Positions 7,416 through 15,182 of a stretch of 64,000 nt of DNA are shown in pieces. The position numbers were made by a program, and so were the translations under genes. The notes beneath the pieces are model-generated. The model was not told where the DNA came from. It did no database searches and was given only the letters and a program-made list of their open reading frames with translations. The stretch's first letter is position 1. The number at the start of each line of letters is the position of its first letter. Source of the stretch: Microbacterium oxydans (GTDB taxonomy: Bacteria; Actinomycetota; Actinomycetes; Actinomycetales; Microbacteriaceae); NCBI RefSeq assembly GCF_000956525.1, contig NZ_JYIW01000017.1, positions 1 to 64,000 of the forward strand, in the 5' to 3' direction.

Positions 7416-9002
7416 TCAGGGGGTCACCGTCTCCGCATCCACCGGCTCCTCCGTGGGCTTGACCTTCTGCACGCCCTCGGCCGTGGCGGTGATCTTCGCC
7501 GCCATCCCCGCGAAGATGAAGCCGTGGAACGGCAGCACAGCCAGCCAGTACAGCCGTCCGCTGAGTCCGCTCGGGAAGAAGACCGCCCGCTGCTCGTACC
7601 GCGCGCCTGATCCGTCGGGGATCGCCCGCAGCTCGAGCCACGCAGCGCCCGGCACCTTCATCTCGGCGCGCAGCCGGAGCAGGTTGCCCGCATCTGACGT
7701 CTCGACGGCCTCGACCCGCCAGAAGTCGATCGCATCGCCGACACGCGCGGCGCTGCGGCTGCGACGACCGCGCTGCAGCCCGACGCCACCGACGAGGCGG
7801 TCCATCCACCCGCGGATCGTCCACAGCCAGCGCGACGAGTACCAGCCGTTGTCGCCGCCGATGCCCAGCAGCACGCTCCACAGCTTGTCGACGGATGCCG
7901 TCGTCTTCAGTGCCCGCTTGTCGGTGAACACGGTGCGTCCGGCCCAGTCGGGGTCGCTCGGCAGCGGATCGCTCGGCGCGCCGGAGACCTCGGCATCCTG
8001 CCAGCTCGTCTCGATCGTGTCGGCGTCGAGGCGTCCGAGTGCGAGCGCGACGGCTCGGCGATACGGGGTCAGGCCGTCCTCCGGCTGCGGGATCAGCTCG
8101 TCGACTGCATGATCCTTCACGACGCACTCGTTCTGCAGCGAGGCGACCAACGGACGCGCGATCGACCGCGGCACCGGCGTCACCAGATTCACCCAGTGCG
8201 AGGCGAGCCCAGGCGTCAGCACCGGCAGTGCGGCGATCGCCCGCTGCGGTAGCCCCGCCTCGACGGCGTAGCCGTTCATCATCTGGCCGTAGCGCAGCAC
8301 GTCGGGCCCACCGATGTCGACCGCGCGGTTCACGTCGGCGTCGACCCTGGCGGCGCCGAGCAGATAGTGCAGCACATCGCGCACGGCGATCGGCTGGATG
8401 CGGTTGCGCACCCACTTCGGCGCAGGCATGTACGGCAGCACGTCGGTCAGGTGGCGGATCATCTCGAACGACGCCGAGCCCGAGCCGATCACGACACCGG
8501 CCTGCAGCACGAGCGTCGGCACCCCGGAGGCGAGGAACGTCTCTCCCACCTGCACGCGTGAGCGCAGGTGCGGCGACAGCTTCGCGTCATCCGGATGCAG
8601 CCCGCCCAGGTAGACGAGGCGATGCACGCCGGCCGCCTTCGCAGCCTCGGCCACGGTGTTCGCGGCGAGCTCGTCGCTCTCCTCGAAGCCCTTGCCCGCC
8701 GACATCGAGTGGATCAGGTAGTAGACCACGTCGACGTCGTCCATGGCCTCGGCCACGGCGTCCGGGTCATCCGCCGATCCCTCGACGATCTCGCACTCCG
8801 AACCCCAGGGGAAGGATGCTGCGCGAGCCGCATCGCGCGCCAGCACGCGCACCCGGTACCCGGCGTTGAGCAGGCGCGGGGTGAGGCGACCGCCGATGTA
8901 GCCGGTGGCCCCGAGCACGAGCGCGCGCGGGGCGCTGCCGTCGTCGCGCGGGATCGCGCGCAGTGCATCTTCGCGGCCGGTTGGCTGGGTGAGATCCGTC
9001 AT
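7416..9002 (-). CDS. NAD(P)-binding SDR-like protein with C-terminal DUF2867 domain
   Basis: 528 residues. The N-terminal half is an atypical SDR/NmrA-like Rossmann domain: LVLGATGYIGGRL (29-40) binds the dinucleotide, VYYLIHSM and LVYLGGLHP follow. The C-terminal 150 residues (GDAIDFWRVEA, LRAEMKVPGAAWLELR, FHGFIFAGMAAKI) match the DUF2867 pattern that accompanies this fold in actinobacteria and cyanobacteria. The product is probably a cytoplasmic oxidoreductase or lipid/quinone-related isomerase; the substrate is unknown. I start it at the ATG at 9002; the longer upstream frame crosses the divergent promoter. Five tandem repeats lie just beyond its stop. Confidence 0.88.
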   Translation of the reverse strand: MTDLTQPTGREDALRAIPRDDGSAPRALVLGATGYIGGRLTPRLLNAGYRVRVLARDAARAASFPWGSECEIVEGSADDPDAVAEAMDDVDVVYYLIHSMSAGKGFEESDELAANTVAEAAKAAGVHRLVYLGGLHPDDAKLSPHLRSRVQVGETFLASGVPTLVLQAGVVIGSGSASFEMIRHLTDVLPYMPAPKWVRNRIQPIAVRDVLHYLLGAARVDADVNRAVDIGGPDVLRYGQMMNGYAVEAGLPQRAIAALPVLTPGLASHWVNLVTPVPRSIARPLVASLQNECVVKDHAVDELIPQPEDGLTPYRRAVALALGRLDADTIETSWQDAEVSGAPSDPLPSDPDWAGRTVFTDKRALKTTASVDKLWSVLLGIGGDNGWYSSRWLWTIRGWMDRLVGGVGLQRGRRSRSAARVGDAIDFWRVEAVETSDAGNLLRLRAEMKVPGAAWLELRAIPDGSGARYEQRAVFFPSGLSGRLYWLAVLPFHGFIFAGMAAKITATAEGVQKVKPTEEPVDAETVTP

Positions 9003-9128
9003 GGGTCGAGCGTAGGCCGGTGAGCTTCCGAACGGATACGGGGTTGCTTTCGGGTATGCGCGCGGGTAGCGCATCAGTGCGGCTCGCCCGAGTGCGCGAC
9101 GTGGTCGCGAGCATGCTCGGATGCCCCG

Positions 9129-9134
9129 TACGAT
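9129..9134 (+). promoter_or_regulatory. -10 box for leaderless MFS mRNA
   Basis: TACGAT fits the actinobacterial -10 TANNNT pattern and ends 7 bases before the ATG at 9142, so transcription would start at the start codon. No Shine-Dalgarno precedes that ATG, in agreement with a leaderless transcript. No convincing -35 is visible. Confidence 0.5.
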
Positions 9135-9141
9135 CGTTGCT

Positions 9142-10374
9142 ATGACTACCGCCGAATCGATTCGACGATCCGCGCCCGATCGGGCGACACGTCGCGCGCG
9201 CATCGCCGTCTCGGCGCTCTTCCTGACGAACGGGGCACTGTTCGCGAACATCCTGCCGCGCTACCCCGAGATCAAGTCGGCGCTCGGCCTCGACAACGTC
9301 GGCTACGGTCTCGCGATCGCTGCGTTCCCCGCAGGCGCGATCGCAGCCGGACTCCTCGCTGCGGTCCTGATCCGCCGATTCGGCTCAGGGCGCATGGCCG
9401 TGTTCGGCACGGTGTTCACGGCACTCGGCCTGCTCGCGGCAGCGCTCGCGCCGTCCGGCCTGCTGTTCGCCGTCGCGCTGCTCGTCGGCGGAGCATCCGA
9501 TGCCATCACCGACGTCGCGCAGAACGCCCACGGTCTGCGCGTGCAGCGTCGATACGGGCGCTCGATCATCAACGGCTTCCACGCGATCTGGTCGATCGGC
9601 GCCGTGCTCGGTGGCGGCATGGCGGCCGCCGCGATCGCGCTCCGACTGCCACTCGGCGTGCACCTCGGCATCTCGACCGTGGTGTTCGCGATCGTCGCCC
9701 TGGTCGCACTGCGCTTCTGCCTGCCTGGTCGCGACGATGACGACTCGGAGGCGGATGCCGAGGCCACCGCCGAACCCGCCGAGCTGAAGGGCGCCCTGCG
9801 CCGTGCCGTGAGTCCTCGCCTCGTGATGATCCTGATCGCGCTGACGCTCATCGCGATGGCCGGCGCCGTCGCCGAAGACGCCGGCAACTCCTGGGCGACG
9901 CTGTACCTCGGCGAATCGCTCGGCGCCGAAGCTGCGATCGCCCCGCTCGGCTTCATCGCCCTGGTCGGCGCGCAGTTCATCGGACGGATGCTCGGCGACG
10001 GCATGACCGACCGCTTCGGGCAGCGTGCGGTCGCCCGCGTCGGTGGACTGATCGCCGCCGTCGGCATGACGCTCGCGCTCATCTTCCCCAGCGTGCCTGG
10101 CACGATCGCCGGATTCGCGGCGGTCGGCTTCGGCATCGCGACGCTGATCCCGGCCGCGATGCACGCGGCGGACGACCTCCCGGGGCTGCGCCCAGGCGTC
10201 GGCCTCACGATCGTGTCGTGGCTGCTGCGGCTCGGCTTCCTGCTGTCGCCGCCGTTCGTGGGCTTCATCGCCGAGACCGAGAGCCTCCGCGCTGGGCTGA
10301 TCGTCGCACCAGCCGCTGCCCTCGTCGCGGTGCTGCTCGCCGGTGTGCTCGAGGGGCGCCGCCCGAAGGCGTAG
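9142..10374 (+). CDS. MFS transporter, 12 TM (fucose permease/YbjJ-like)
   Basis: 410 residues from the ATG at 9142 (417 if the ATG at 9121 is used). It has twelve hydrophobic segments and a charged loop near residues 195-225 (RDDDDSEADAEATAEP). NGALFANILPRYPEIKSALGL at the start and GGASDAITDVAQNAHGLRVQRRYGRSIINGFHAIWSIGAVLGG resemble the YbjJ/FucP-like MFS groups, which carry sugars or unknown small molecules. I prefer 9142 because a -10 box lies 7 bases upstream. It is divergent from the DUF2867 gene. Confidence 0.88.
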   Translation: MTTAESIRRSAPDRATRRARIAVSALFLTNGALFANILPRYPEIKSALGLDNVGYGLAIAAFPAGAIAAGLLAAVLIRRFGSGRMAVFGTVFTALGLLAAALAPSGLLFAVALLVGGASDAITDVAQNAHGLRVQRRYGRSIINGFHAIWSIGAVLGGGMAAAAIALRLPLGVHLGISTVVFAIVALVALRFCLPGRDDDDSEADAEATAEPAELKGALRRAVSPRLVMILIALTLIAMAGAVAEDAGNSWATLYLGESLGAEAAIAPLGFIALVGAQFIGRMLGDGMTDRFGQRAVARVGGLIAAVGMTLALIFPSVPGTIAGFAAVGFGIATLIPAAMHAADDLPGLRPGVGLTIVSWLLRLGFLLSPPFVGFIAETESLRAGLIVAPAAALVAVLLAGVLEGRRPKA

Positions 10375-10664
10375 CCGCTCCTTCCGCATCCGTCCCGCTC
10401 CTCCCGCATCCGCTCCTTCCGCATCCGCTCCTTCCGCCGAGCGGCCCCTCTTTGTGCGAGCGGCCCCCTTATATGACGCACTCAAGGGGGCCGTTCGCAC
10501 ACAAAGGGGCCGTTCGGCGATCAGCGACGAGGCGAGGCAGAAGCAGCGCGAGGCGAGGCGAGGCAGCAGCGCGAGGCGAGGCAGAAGCAGCGCGAGGCGA
10601 GGCTAGGCAGCGCGAGGCAGCGCGAGGCGAGGCAGCGCGAGCGAGGCAGCGCGAAGCGGCGGAG
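10375..10664. repeat. Convergent gap: nested palindrome (family E) plus simple repeats
   Basis: Three parts. At 10375-10435 there are tandem GCATCCGCTCCTTCC units. At 10436-10518 there is a doubly nested palindrome: outer arms GCCGAGCGGCCCC and GGGGCCGTTCGGC, inner arms GCGAGCGGCCCCCTT and AAGGGGGCCGTTCGC. At 10520-10660 there are low-complexity GCGAGGCGAGGCAG repeats. The palindrome has a relative at 61374-61455. I see no gene. Its position between convergent genes fits a bidirectional terminator, but there is no U-tract. Confidence 0.8.
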
Positions 10665-11417
10665 TCAGGGGGCCGTGTAGCCGCCGTCGACGAGGTGGTA
10701 GCTGCCGGTGATGAAGCTGGCGGCGTCGCTCGCGAGGAACGCGATCAGGTTCGCGACCTCGTCGGCCTGGCCGAGGCGTCCGATCGGGTGCTTCGACACG
10801 AGGAATTCGCGGGCTGCGGCATCCATCGAGGCGAGCAGCGGAGTGTCGATGAAGCCGGGGCCAACCGAGTTGACGCGCACGCCCTGCGCCGAGTACTCCA
10901 GTGCTGCGGACTTCGTCATGCCGACCACCGCGTGCTTCGCGGCGACGTAGGCGGGCGAGTTCGCGAAGCCGACGCTGCCGAGGATCGACGCGATGTTGAC
11001 GACCGCGCCGCCGCCGTTCGCGAGGATCGAGGGGATCTGCGCCTTCATGTTGCGGAACACGGCGTTGAGGTTGATCGAGATGACCTTGTCCCATGCGTCG
11101 TCCGGGTATTCGGCGGTGGGTGCGGATGCTCCGCCGATGCCCGCGTTGTTCACGCCGATGCGCAGCGGTGCGAGGGTGTTCGCGAGTTCGACGGAGGATG
11201 CGATCCACGCCACGTCGGTCGCATCGCCGACGGATGCCTCTGCGACACCGCCCGCTGCGCGGATCTCGTCGACGACGGCCTGCGCGTTCTCGGCGTTCAG
11301 GTCGTTCACGACGACGGATGCGCCGTTCCGGGCGAGGAGGAGTGCGGTCGAGCGTCCGATTCCGCTGCCTGCTCCCGTCACGATCGCTGAGCGGTTCGAG
11401 ACGTCGTACTGAGCCAC
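10665..11417 (-). CDS. Classical SDR oxidoreductase
   Basis: 250 residues, NAD(P)-dependent. It has TGAGSGIG near residue 16, VNNAGIGG, the catalytic serine in NIASILGS, YVAAK as the Tyr-x-x-x-Lys pair, and VDGGYTAP at the C-terminus, as in 3-oxoacyl-ACP-reductase-like enzymes. I take the GTG at 11417 as start because GGAG lies six bases upstream; a GTG four codons earlier (11429) is also possible. It stands alone between a repeat-rich gap and the Asp23 operon, so the substrate cannot be inferred. Confidence 0.9.
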   Translation of the reverse strand: MAQYDVSNRSAIVTGAGSGIGRSTALLLARNGASVVVNDLNAENAQAVVDEIRAAGGVAEASVGDATDVAWIASSVELANTLAPLRIGVNNAGIGGASAPTAEYPDDAWDKVISINLNAVFRNMKAQIPSILANGGGAVVNIASILGSVGFANSPAYVAAKHAVVGMTKSAALEYSAQGVRVNSVGPGFIDTPLLASMDAAAREFLVSKHPIGRLGQADEVANLIAFLASDAASFITGSYHLVDGGYTAP

Positions 11418-11517
11418 GAGTGACTCCACTTCCGGGCGGTCACGGTGCCGGGAGATCTTCTCGGACGGTCCGTCCTTCCTTCAACCCTACGCCCGGAACG
11501 AGGAGATGGATTCACGT

Positions 11518-11530
11518 GGATGAATCATCC
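11518..11530. promoter_or_regulatory. 13-bp palindrome GGATGAATCATCC in the divergent gap
   Basis: Perfect palindrome with 6-bp arms in the 240-bp gap between the SDR (leftward) and the Asp23 operon (rightward). It is a candidate operator for one of them. No regulator gene is adjacent, so the assignment is open. The rest of 11430-11658 shows no gene. Confidence 0.3.
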
Positions 11531-11658
11531 GGAACGCATCTCCAGAACTTTTTTGTGACGAATCGGGAGGTCTGCCCGTCTTACCTGTGAGCGACGTCAT
11601 CGCTCCCGGTCGAAGCCCAACGGGGCCAGGGCCGGTCACAGAAGTGAGAGGACTCGTC

Positions 11659-12189
11659 ATGGCAACGCAGGACCAGAACACCGCCCCCACCACCCCCGCC
11701 GAGAAGGGGCTGCCCGACACCGCTGCAGCCGCGAAGCCGGCAGCGCCCGCCCCGCGCGTGGACCGCACCGCCTCGTTCTCGTCGTCGCGGATCCCCACCG
11801 ACGTCGAAGCCGCAGGCACCACGACGATCGCCGAGGGCGTGGTGGCCAAGGTCGCCGGTATCGCCGCTCGTGAGGTCGCCGGCGTCTACGCACTCGGTGG
11901 CGGCGGAGCACGCGCCTTCGGTGCCATCCGCGACGTGATCAACGCGACCGACCTCGCGCAGGGCGTCAAGGTCGAGGTCGGCGAGACCCAGGCCGCTGCT
12001 GACCTGACCATCGTGGTCGAGTACCCGGCTCCGATCCAGGAGGTCGCCAACAACGTCCGCGCTGCGGTCGCCGGAGCGATCACCCGCCTCGTCGGACTCG
12101 AGGTCGTCGAGGTCAACGTCGAGGTCAACGACGTGCACGTCCCCGGCCAGGACAACAACCAGGACGCTGAGGAGTCGCGAGTCTCATGA
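11659..12189 (+). CDS. Asp23/Gls24 family envelope stress protein
   Basis: 176 residues. An Ala/Pro-rich N-terminal 45 residues is followed by a complete Asp23 domain (TTTIAEGVVAKVAGIAAREVAGVYAL, VKVEVGETQAAADLTIVVEYP, VVEVNVEVNDVHV). In Staphylococcus, Asp23 is membrane-anchored by AmaP and helps cell-envelope homeostasis. I start it at the ATG at 11659; a longer frame exists but lacks Asp23-like sequence. It is the first gene of a compact operon in which all following genes overlap or nearly touch. The operon make-up (Asp23, DUF2273, second Asp23-like, AmaP-like, CsbD) is a strong internal check on the calls. Confidence 0.9.
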   Translation: MATQDQNTAPTTPAEKGLPDTAAAAKPAAPAPRVDRTASFSSSRIPTDVEAAGTTTIAEGVVAKVAGIAAREVAGVYALGGGGARAFGAIRDVINATDLAQGVKVEVGETQAAADLTIVVEYPAPIQEVANNVRAAVAGAITRLVGLEVVEVNVEVNDVHVPGQDNNQDAEESRVS

Positions 12190-12374
12190 CCCCCACCACC
12201 ACCGGCGCCCTGATCGGCGCACTCCTCGCCCTCGCAGCCCTGCTGTTCGGCTTCTGGGGATTCATCCTCATGGCGCTCTTCGCAGGGATCGGTGCGGCCG
12301 TCGGTCGCGTCGCGTCCGGCAAGCTCGACGTCCGCGGACTCGCTGACGTCATCACCGGGCGGCGAACCTCCTGA
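12186..12374 (+). CDS. DUF2273-like small membrane protein of the Asp23 operon
   Basis: 62 residues with two hydrophobic segments separated by a short turn (TGALIGALLALAALLFGFWG, then FILMALFAGIGAAVG) and a basic C-terminus with KLDVRGLADVITGRR. This is the DUF2273 pattern that accompanies Asp23 genes. Its ATG overlaps the asp23 stop (ATGA), which implies translational coupling. It probably forms part of the membrane anchor for the Asp23 proteins. Confidence 0.85.
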   Translation: MTPTTTGALIGALLALAALLFGFWGFILMALFAGIGAAVGRVASGKLDVRGLADVITGRRTS

Positions 12375-12769
12375 TGCGCACCGACCAGAGCGTGATCGTC
12401 GGTGGCGGCCGGTCCATGGCCGCCACCGACGGGGAATCCATCCCTGGCCGCGTCGACGTGAAGGAACGCGTCTATCGCACGGTCGCGGAGCAGGCATCCG
12501 CGACTCTGATCGGCGTACCCAGAAGCGATGTGAAGGTCGACGTCATCGAACGCGGCGCAGGGCTCGCCCTGCGGATCTCCACGCCGCTCCCCGTCCCCGA
12601 TCTCAGCGACACCGCCGAGATCGCCCGCACCGTCCCGGTGCTCGAGCGGGCGAGTGCGCTGCAGGAACAGTTGCAGCAGCGTCTCACCGGCCTCCTCGGC
12701 CGAGACGTGACCCGCATCGCCATCACCATCACCGGCGCCATCATCCCTGAAAGGAGACGAGTGCGATGA
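12374..12769 (+). CDS. Second Asp23/Gls24-like protein
   Basis: 131 residues, soluble. The alternating pattern RVYRTVAEQASATLIGVPRSDVKVDVIERGAGLALRIS, and later VTRIAITITGAII, is that of a short, diverged Asp23/Gls24 domain. The operon position supports this more than sequence identity does. It overlaps the upstream gene by one base (TGATG) and the next gene by four (ATGA). Confidence 0.7.
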   Translation: MRTDQSVIVGGGRSMAATDGESIPGRVDVKERVYRTVAEQASATLIGVPRSDVKVDVIERGAGLALRISTPLPVPDLSDTAEIARTVPVLERASALQEQLQQRLTGLLGRDVTRIAITITGAIIPERRRVR

Positions 12770-13347
12770 CCACCCCGGCACTTCGTCGCGTCATCCGACG
12801 CGAGACCCACTCACCGCGCACCGTCGCGATGTTCGTCGCGGTCATCCTCCTCATCCTCGCCCTCGCCTACATCGGTCTCGAGATCGTGCTGAGCCTCGCC
12901 GCGCAGCCCGCGCTCCTGCTCGGTCCGGCGGCGGCAGCGGGATGGCTCGTCGGTCTGCCGACCCAGCCTGTCGGCCTCGTGATCGCAGGCAGCATCGTGC
13001 TGGCCGTGATCGGTCTGGTCTTCATCTGGCTGGCCGTCACCCCCGGTCGACTGTCGAAGCAGGTGCTCGAGGCCGGCGGCCGCGCGGTCGTCGTCGACAA
13101 CGGCGTGATCGCGAGTGCGCTCGCGCAGCACATCGCCGACGAGACCGGCATCCCGAGGGATGACATCACGGTCGGCGTCGGACACCGCAGCGTCGACGTC
13201 ACCATGCGCCCCGGCGCAGGCGTCCCGCTCGAGAAGGCGACCGTGCAGTCGCTCGCCGAGCAGGAGCTGCAGACGTACCGCCTCACCAGCAGCATCCGCA
13301 CCCGCGTTCGGATCGAACGCGCGATCGAGAAGGACGACGACCTGTGA
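12766..13347 (+). CDS. DUF6286-type membrane protein of the Asp23 operon
   Basis: 193 residues. Two transmembrane segments (about residues 21-45 and 64-92) are followed by a cytoplasmic domain of about 100 residues (VVVDNGVIASALAQHIADETGI, VGVGHRSVDVTMRPG). The layout, N-terminal membrane hairpin plus an Asp23-like alpha/beta domain, is that of actinobacterial DUF6286 proteins found in these operons. The likely role is membrane anchoring or partner binding for Asp23. It overlaps its neighbours by four bases on both sides. Confidence 0.75.
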   Translation: MTTPALRRVIRRETHSPRTVAMFVAVILLILALAYIGLEIVLSLAAQPALLLGPAAAAGWLVGLPTQPVGLVIAGSIVLAVIGLVFIWLAVTPGRLSKQVLEAGGRAVVVDNGVIASALAQHIADETGIPRDDITVGVGHRSVDVTMRPGAGVPLEKATVQSLAEQELQTYRLTSSIRTRVRIERAIEKDDDL

Positions 13348-13958
13348 ACGCCACGAACCGCGCGCTGAACCGCGTGCTGCTGCTCATCATCGGGCTGCTG
13401 TTCCTCGGCCTCGGGGCCCTCGGCATCCTCATCATGAGCTGGCCGACCGCCGCCGACGTCTGGTCGGCGGCAGGCAAGGACTCCGAGTCGTGGCTCGACC
13501 AGGCGATCGGCGCGACCGCCATCGCCGGCGGCACCGCCTCCTGGATCGGCATCGGCGCGGTGGCTGCGATCGTCGTGGTCATCATCCTGCTGATCCTCGC
13601 CCTCACCAGCGTCTCGGGACGCCGCTCGCGCACCGCACTGCGGTCGTCGGGATCGCAGAACACGCTCGGCCGGGTGACGGTCACGGAGTCGTTCGTCTCG
13701 GATGCCGTGAAGAACTCGCTGACCGGACGCGACGAGATCCTCTCGACCAGCGTCACGGCCAACGACGTCCGCAACGAGCCGGTGCTGCACGTCGCGGTCA
13801 CGCCGCGGCAGAACACCGACCCGCGCGAGCTCGTCGATCACCTCGACACGCTGCTGACCAACCTCGCCACCCTCACGGGCCGCGACACGGCCGCGTACGT
13901 CTCGATCCACACGGGACTGCGAGCGCGGCTCGCCCACGACCAGCGTCGACTCTCCTGA
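13344..13958 (+). CDS. amaP: AmaP-like Asp23 membrane anchor
   Basis: 204 residues; GTG start overlapping the previous stop (GTGA). Two transmembrane segments (about 10-32 and 68-90) flank a short extracytoplasmic loop, followed by a soluble domain (RVTVTESFVSDAVKNSLTG, VLHVAVTPRQNTDPRELVDHLDTLL). Topology, size and place in the operon match AmaP, which tethers Asp23 to the membrane. Identity to the staphylococcal protein is not obvious by eye, so the name rests on context. Confidence 0.7.
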   Translation: MNATNRALNRVLLLIIGLLFLGLGALGILIMSWPTAADVWSAAGKDSESWLDQAIGATAIAGGTASWIGIGAVAAIVVVIILLILALTSVSGRRSRTALRSSGSQNTLGRVTVTESFVSDAVKNSLTGRDEILSTSVTANDVRNEPVLHVAVTPRQNTDPRELVDHLDTLLTNLATLTGRDTAAYVSIHTGLRARLAHDQRRLS

Positions 13959-13990
13959 GTCCGACCCGACCTCGACCGACAGGGAGCATC

Positions 13991-14203
13991 ATGCGGAACA
14001 AGATCATCATCATCGGCGCCATCGCGTTCGTCGCCTTCGCAGTGGGCGCTCGCGCGTCGAGAGTCCAGGTCAACCAGGGCGAGTCAGTCCGCCACCAGCT
14101 GGTGCGGATGTGGAACGACCCGAAGGAGCGCAAGCGCCGCCGCAAGGCCGCCGAGAAGGCAGCCGAGCGAGTCCGCAAGGGCATCGAGAAGGCCCGCCGC
14201 TGA
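13991..14203 (+). CDS. Small membrane-anchored basic protein
   Basis: 70 residues. One N-terminal hydrophobic segment (KIIIIGAIAFVAFAVGARA) is followed by a strongly basic, probably helical tail (KERKRRRKAAEKAAERVRK). AGGGAG lies 7 bases before the ATG. The gene follows amaP by 32 bp and is most likely in the same operon. Small proteins of this type are common at the end of actinobacterial Asp23 operons; the function is unknown. Confidence 0.75.
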   Translation: MRNKIIIIGAIAFVAFAVGARASRVQVNQGESVRHQLVRMWNDPKERKRRRKAAEKAAERVRKGIEKARR

Positions 14204-14249
14204 GCGGACCAGACACACGTGTCGTCGGCCGGGGCCGGCCAGACGATGC

Positions 14250-14272
14250 GACGGCGGAGCGGTTCCGCCGTC
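14250..14272. terminator. Hairpin before csbD
   Basis: GACGGCGGA/TCCGCCGTC, a perfect 9-bp stem with a 5-base loop, lies 30 bp before the csbD start. With no T-tract it may act as a partial terminator, an RNA processing point or a stabilizer that lets csbD be expressed at a different level from the upstream operon. Confidence 0.45.
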
Positions 14273-14301
14273 AGGAACCACCATCACGAAAGGGAACCAT
14301 C

Positions 14302-14475
14302 ATGGGACTGGACGACAAGATCAAGAACGCAGCGCAGGACATCGCCGGCAAGGCGAAGGAAGCCATCGGCAACGTCACCGACAACGACAAGCTCGTCGCC
14401 GAGGGCAAGGCCGACCAGGCCAAGGCCGACGTGAAGCAGGCCGGCGAGAACGTCAAGGACGCGTTCAAGAACTGA
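14302..14475 (+). CDS. CsbD family stress protein
   Basis: 57 residues, Lys/Asp/Ala-rich and without hydrophobic core: MGLDDKIKNAAQDIAGKAKEA, then VAEGKADQAKADVKQAGENVKDAF. This is the CsbD family signature, named after a SigB-dependent Bacillus stress gene; the molecular function is unknown. GAAAGGGAA supplies the ribosome-binding site. Its place at the end of the Asp23 operon fits a general-stress unit. Confidence 0.92.
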   Translation: MGLDDKIKNAAQDIAGKAKEAIGNVTDNDKLVAEGKADQAKADVKQAGENVKDAFKN

Positions 14476-14490
14476 CTGCGCGGGATGCAG

Positions 14491-14517
14491 GGGGCGGGGT
14501 CGATTCGACCTCGCCCC
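14491..14517. terminator. Terminator hairpin of the stress operon
   Basis: GGGGCGGGGTCGA and TCGACCTCGCCCC pair with one mismatch around a single-base loop, 16 bp after the csbD stop, followed by TGTTG. It is the likely end of the Asp23 operon transcript. Confidence 0.6.
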
Positions 14518-14630
14518 TGTTGCGTGCCCGGACGCTCGCGACGGCTACCGGTCGAACGATCTCGGCCGTCGGGATTTTGCGCGCGAGGCGGTTGTCGTGC
14601 AAGATGACGCATCCGACAGAGGGGGATGCT

Positions 14631-14900
14631 GTGACGCTTCAGGTAATGGCGGTCCGCAAGGACCACGACGGCAACATCACTCATCTCAGGGGGGCCGGCT
14701 GGGAAGCCACGATCGAACGCGTCATCGGCGACATCGACGCCGGTCGGTATCGGTACATCGTTCTCGTCGGCGGGCAGGCCGCGGATGTGTTCGTCGCTCC
14801 CGCAACGACATATTGGAAGCAGCACCTGCGGACGACCGCCGACACGACGACGCGGAACACTCTCGACGCTCTGCCGCTGTTCTCGTCGAAGGATGTCTGA
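14631..14900 (+). CDS. DUF3892 family small protein
   Basis: 89 residues. VMAVRKDHDGNITHLRGAG, WEATIERVIGDIDAGRYRYIVL and VGGQAADVFVAP fit the DUF3892 pattern (short protein, conserved basic start, ERVIGDI and YxV core). I choose the GTG at 14631 because AGAGGGGGATGCT gives a good ribosome-binding site; the in-frame ATG at 14604 has none. No operon partner is visible. The function of the family is unknown. Confidence 0.7.
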   Translation: MTLQVMAVRKDHDGNITHLRGAGWEATIERVIGDIDAGRYRYIVLVGGQAADVFVAPATTYWKQHLRTTADTTTRNTLDALPLFSSKDV

Positions 14901-15182
14901 GGGGCGAGCCCCTGCCGCACAGTCGAGTGCACCGCGTCGCTGGCCAGCAGATGCCGGCCGGCCGCTGATGCCGTACCCCCCCCGCTGTCGGAATCGGGCT
15001 GGGGCGACATCGAGTGAAACGCGAAGGCGGGATTTCGGAGACTACTCAGCCATGGGTTTGCCTCCTGACATCCCGCCTTCGCGGGCTTGATGGATCCGTG
15101 CCACCTGGCCAGGGCGGCGGTGGCCAGGGCCTCCCGCCTCAGTCCCGAGCGCGACACGGTGCGGACGGCTGTTGCCGACTGC
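14901..15182. other. Convergent gap with GCGAAGGCGGGAT hairpin
   Basis: No gene seen. GCGAAGGCGGGAT (15021-15033) and ATCCCGCCTTCGC (15070-15082) form perfect 13-bp arms around a 36-base loop, which itself has short GGAG/CTCC pairing. Further right lies CCAGGGCGGCGGTGGCCAGGG. The position between convergent genes fits a bidirectional terminator. Confidence 0.6.

Noticed and set aside
7058..7462. Open frame reading PFDKLRE-like repeats as a protein
   Set aside because: It is only the translation of the tandem element and hairpins, without ribosome-binding site, and runs into the minus-strand DUF2867 gene.
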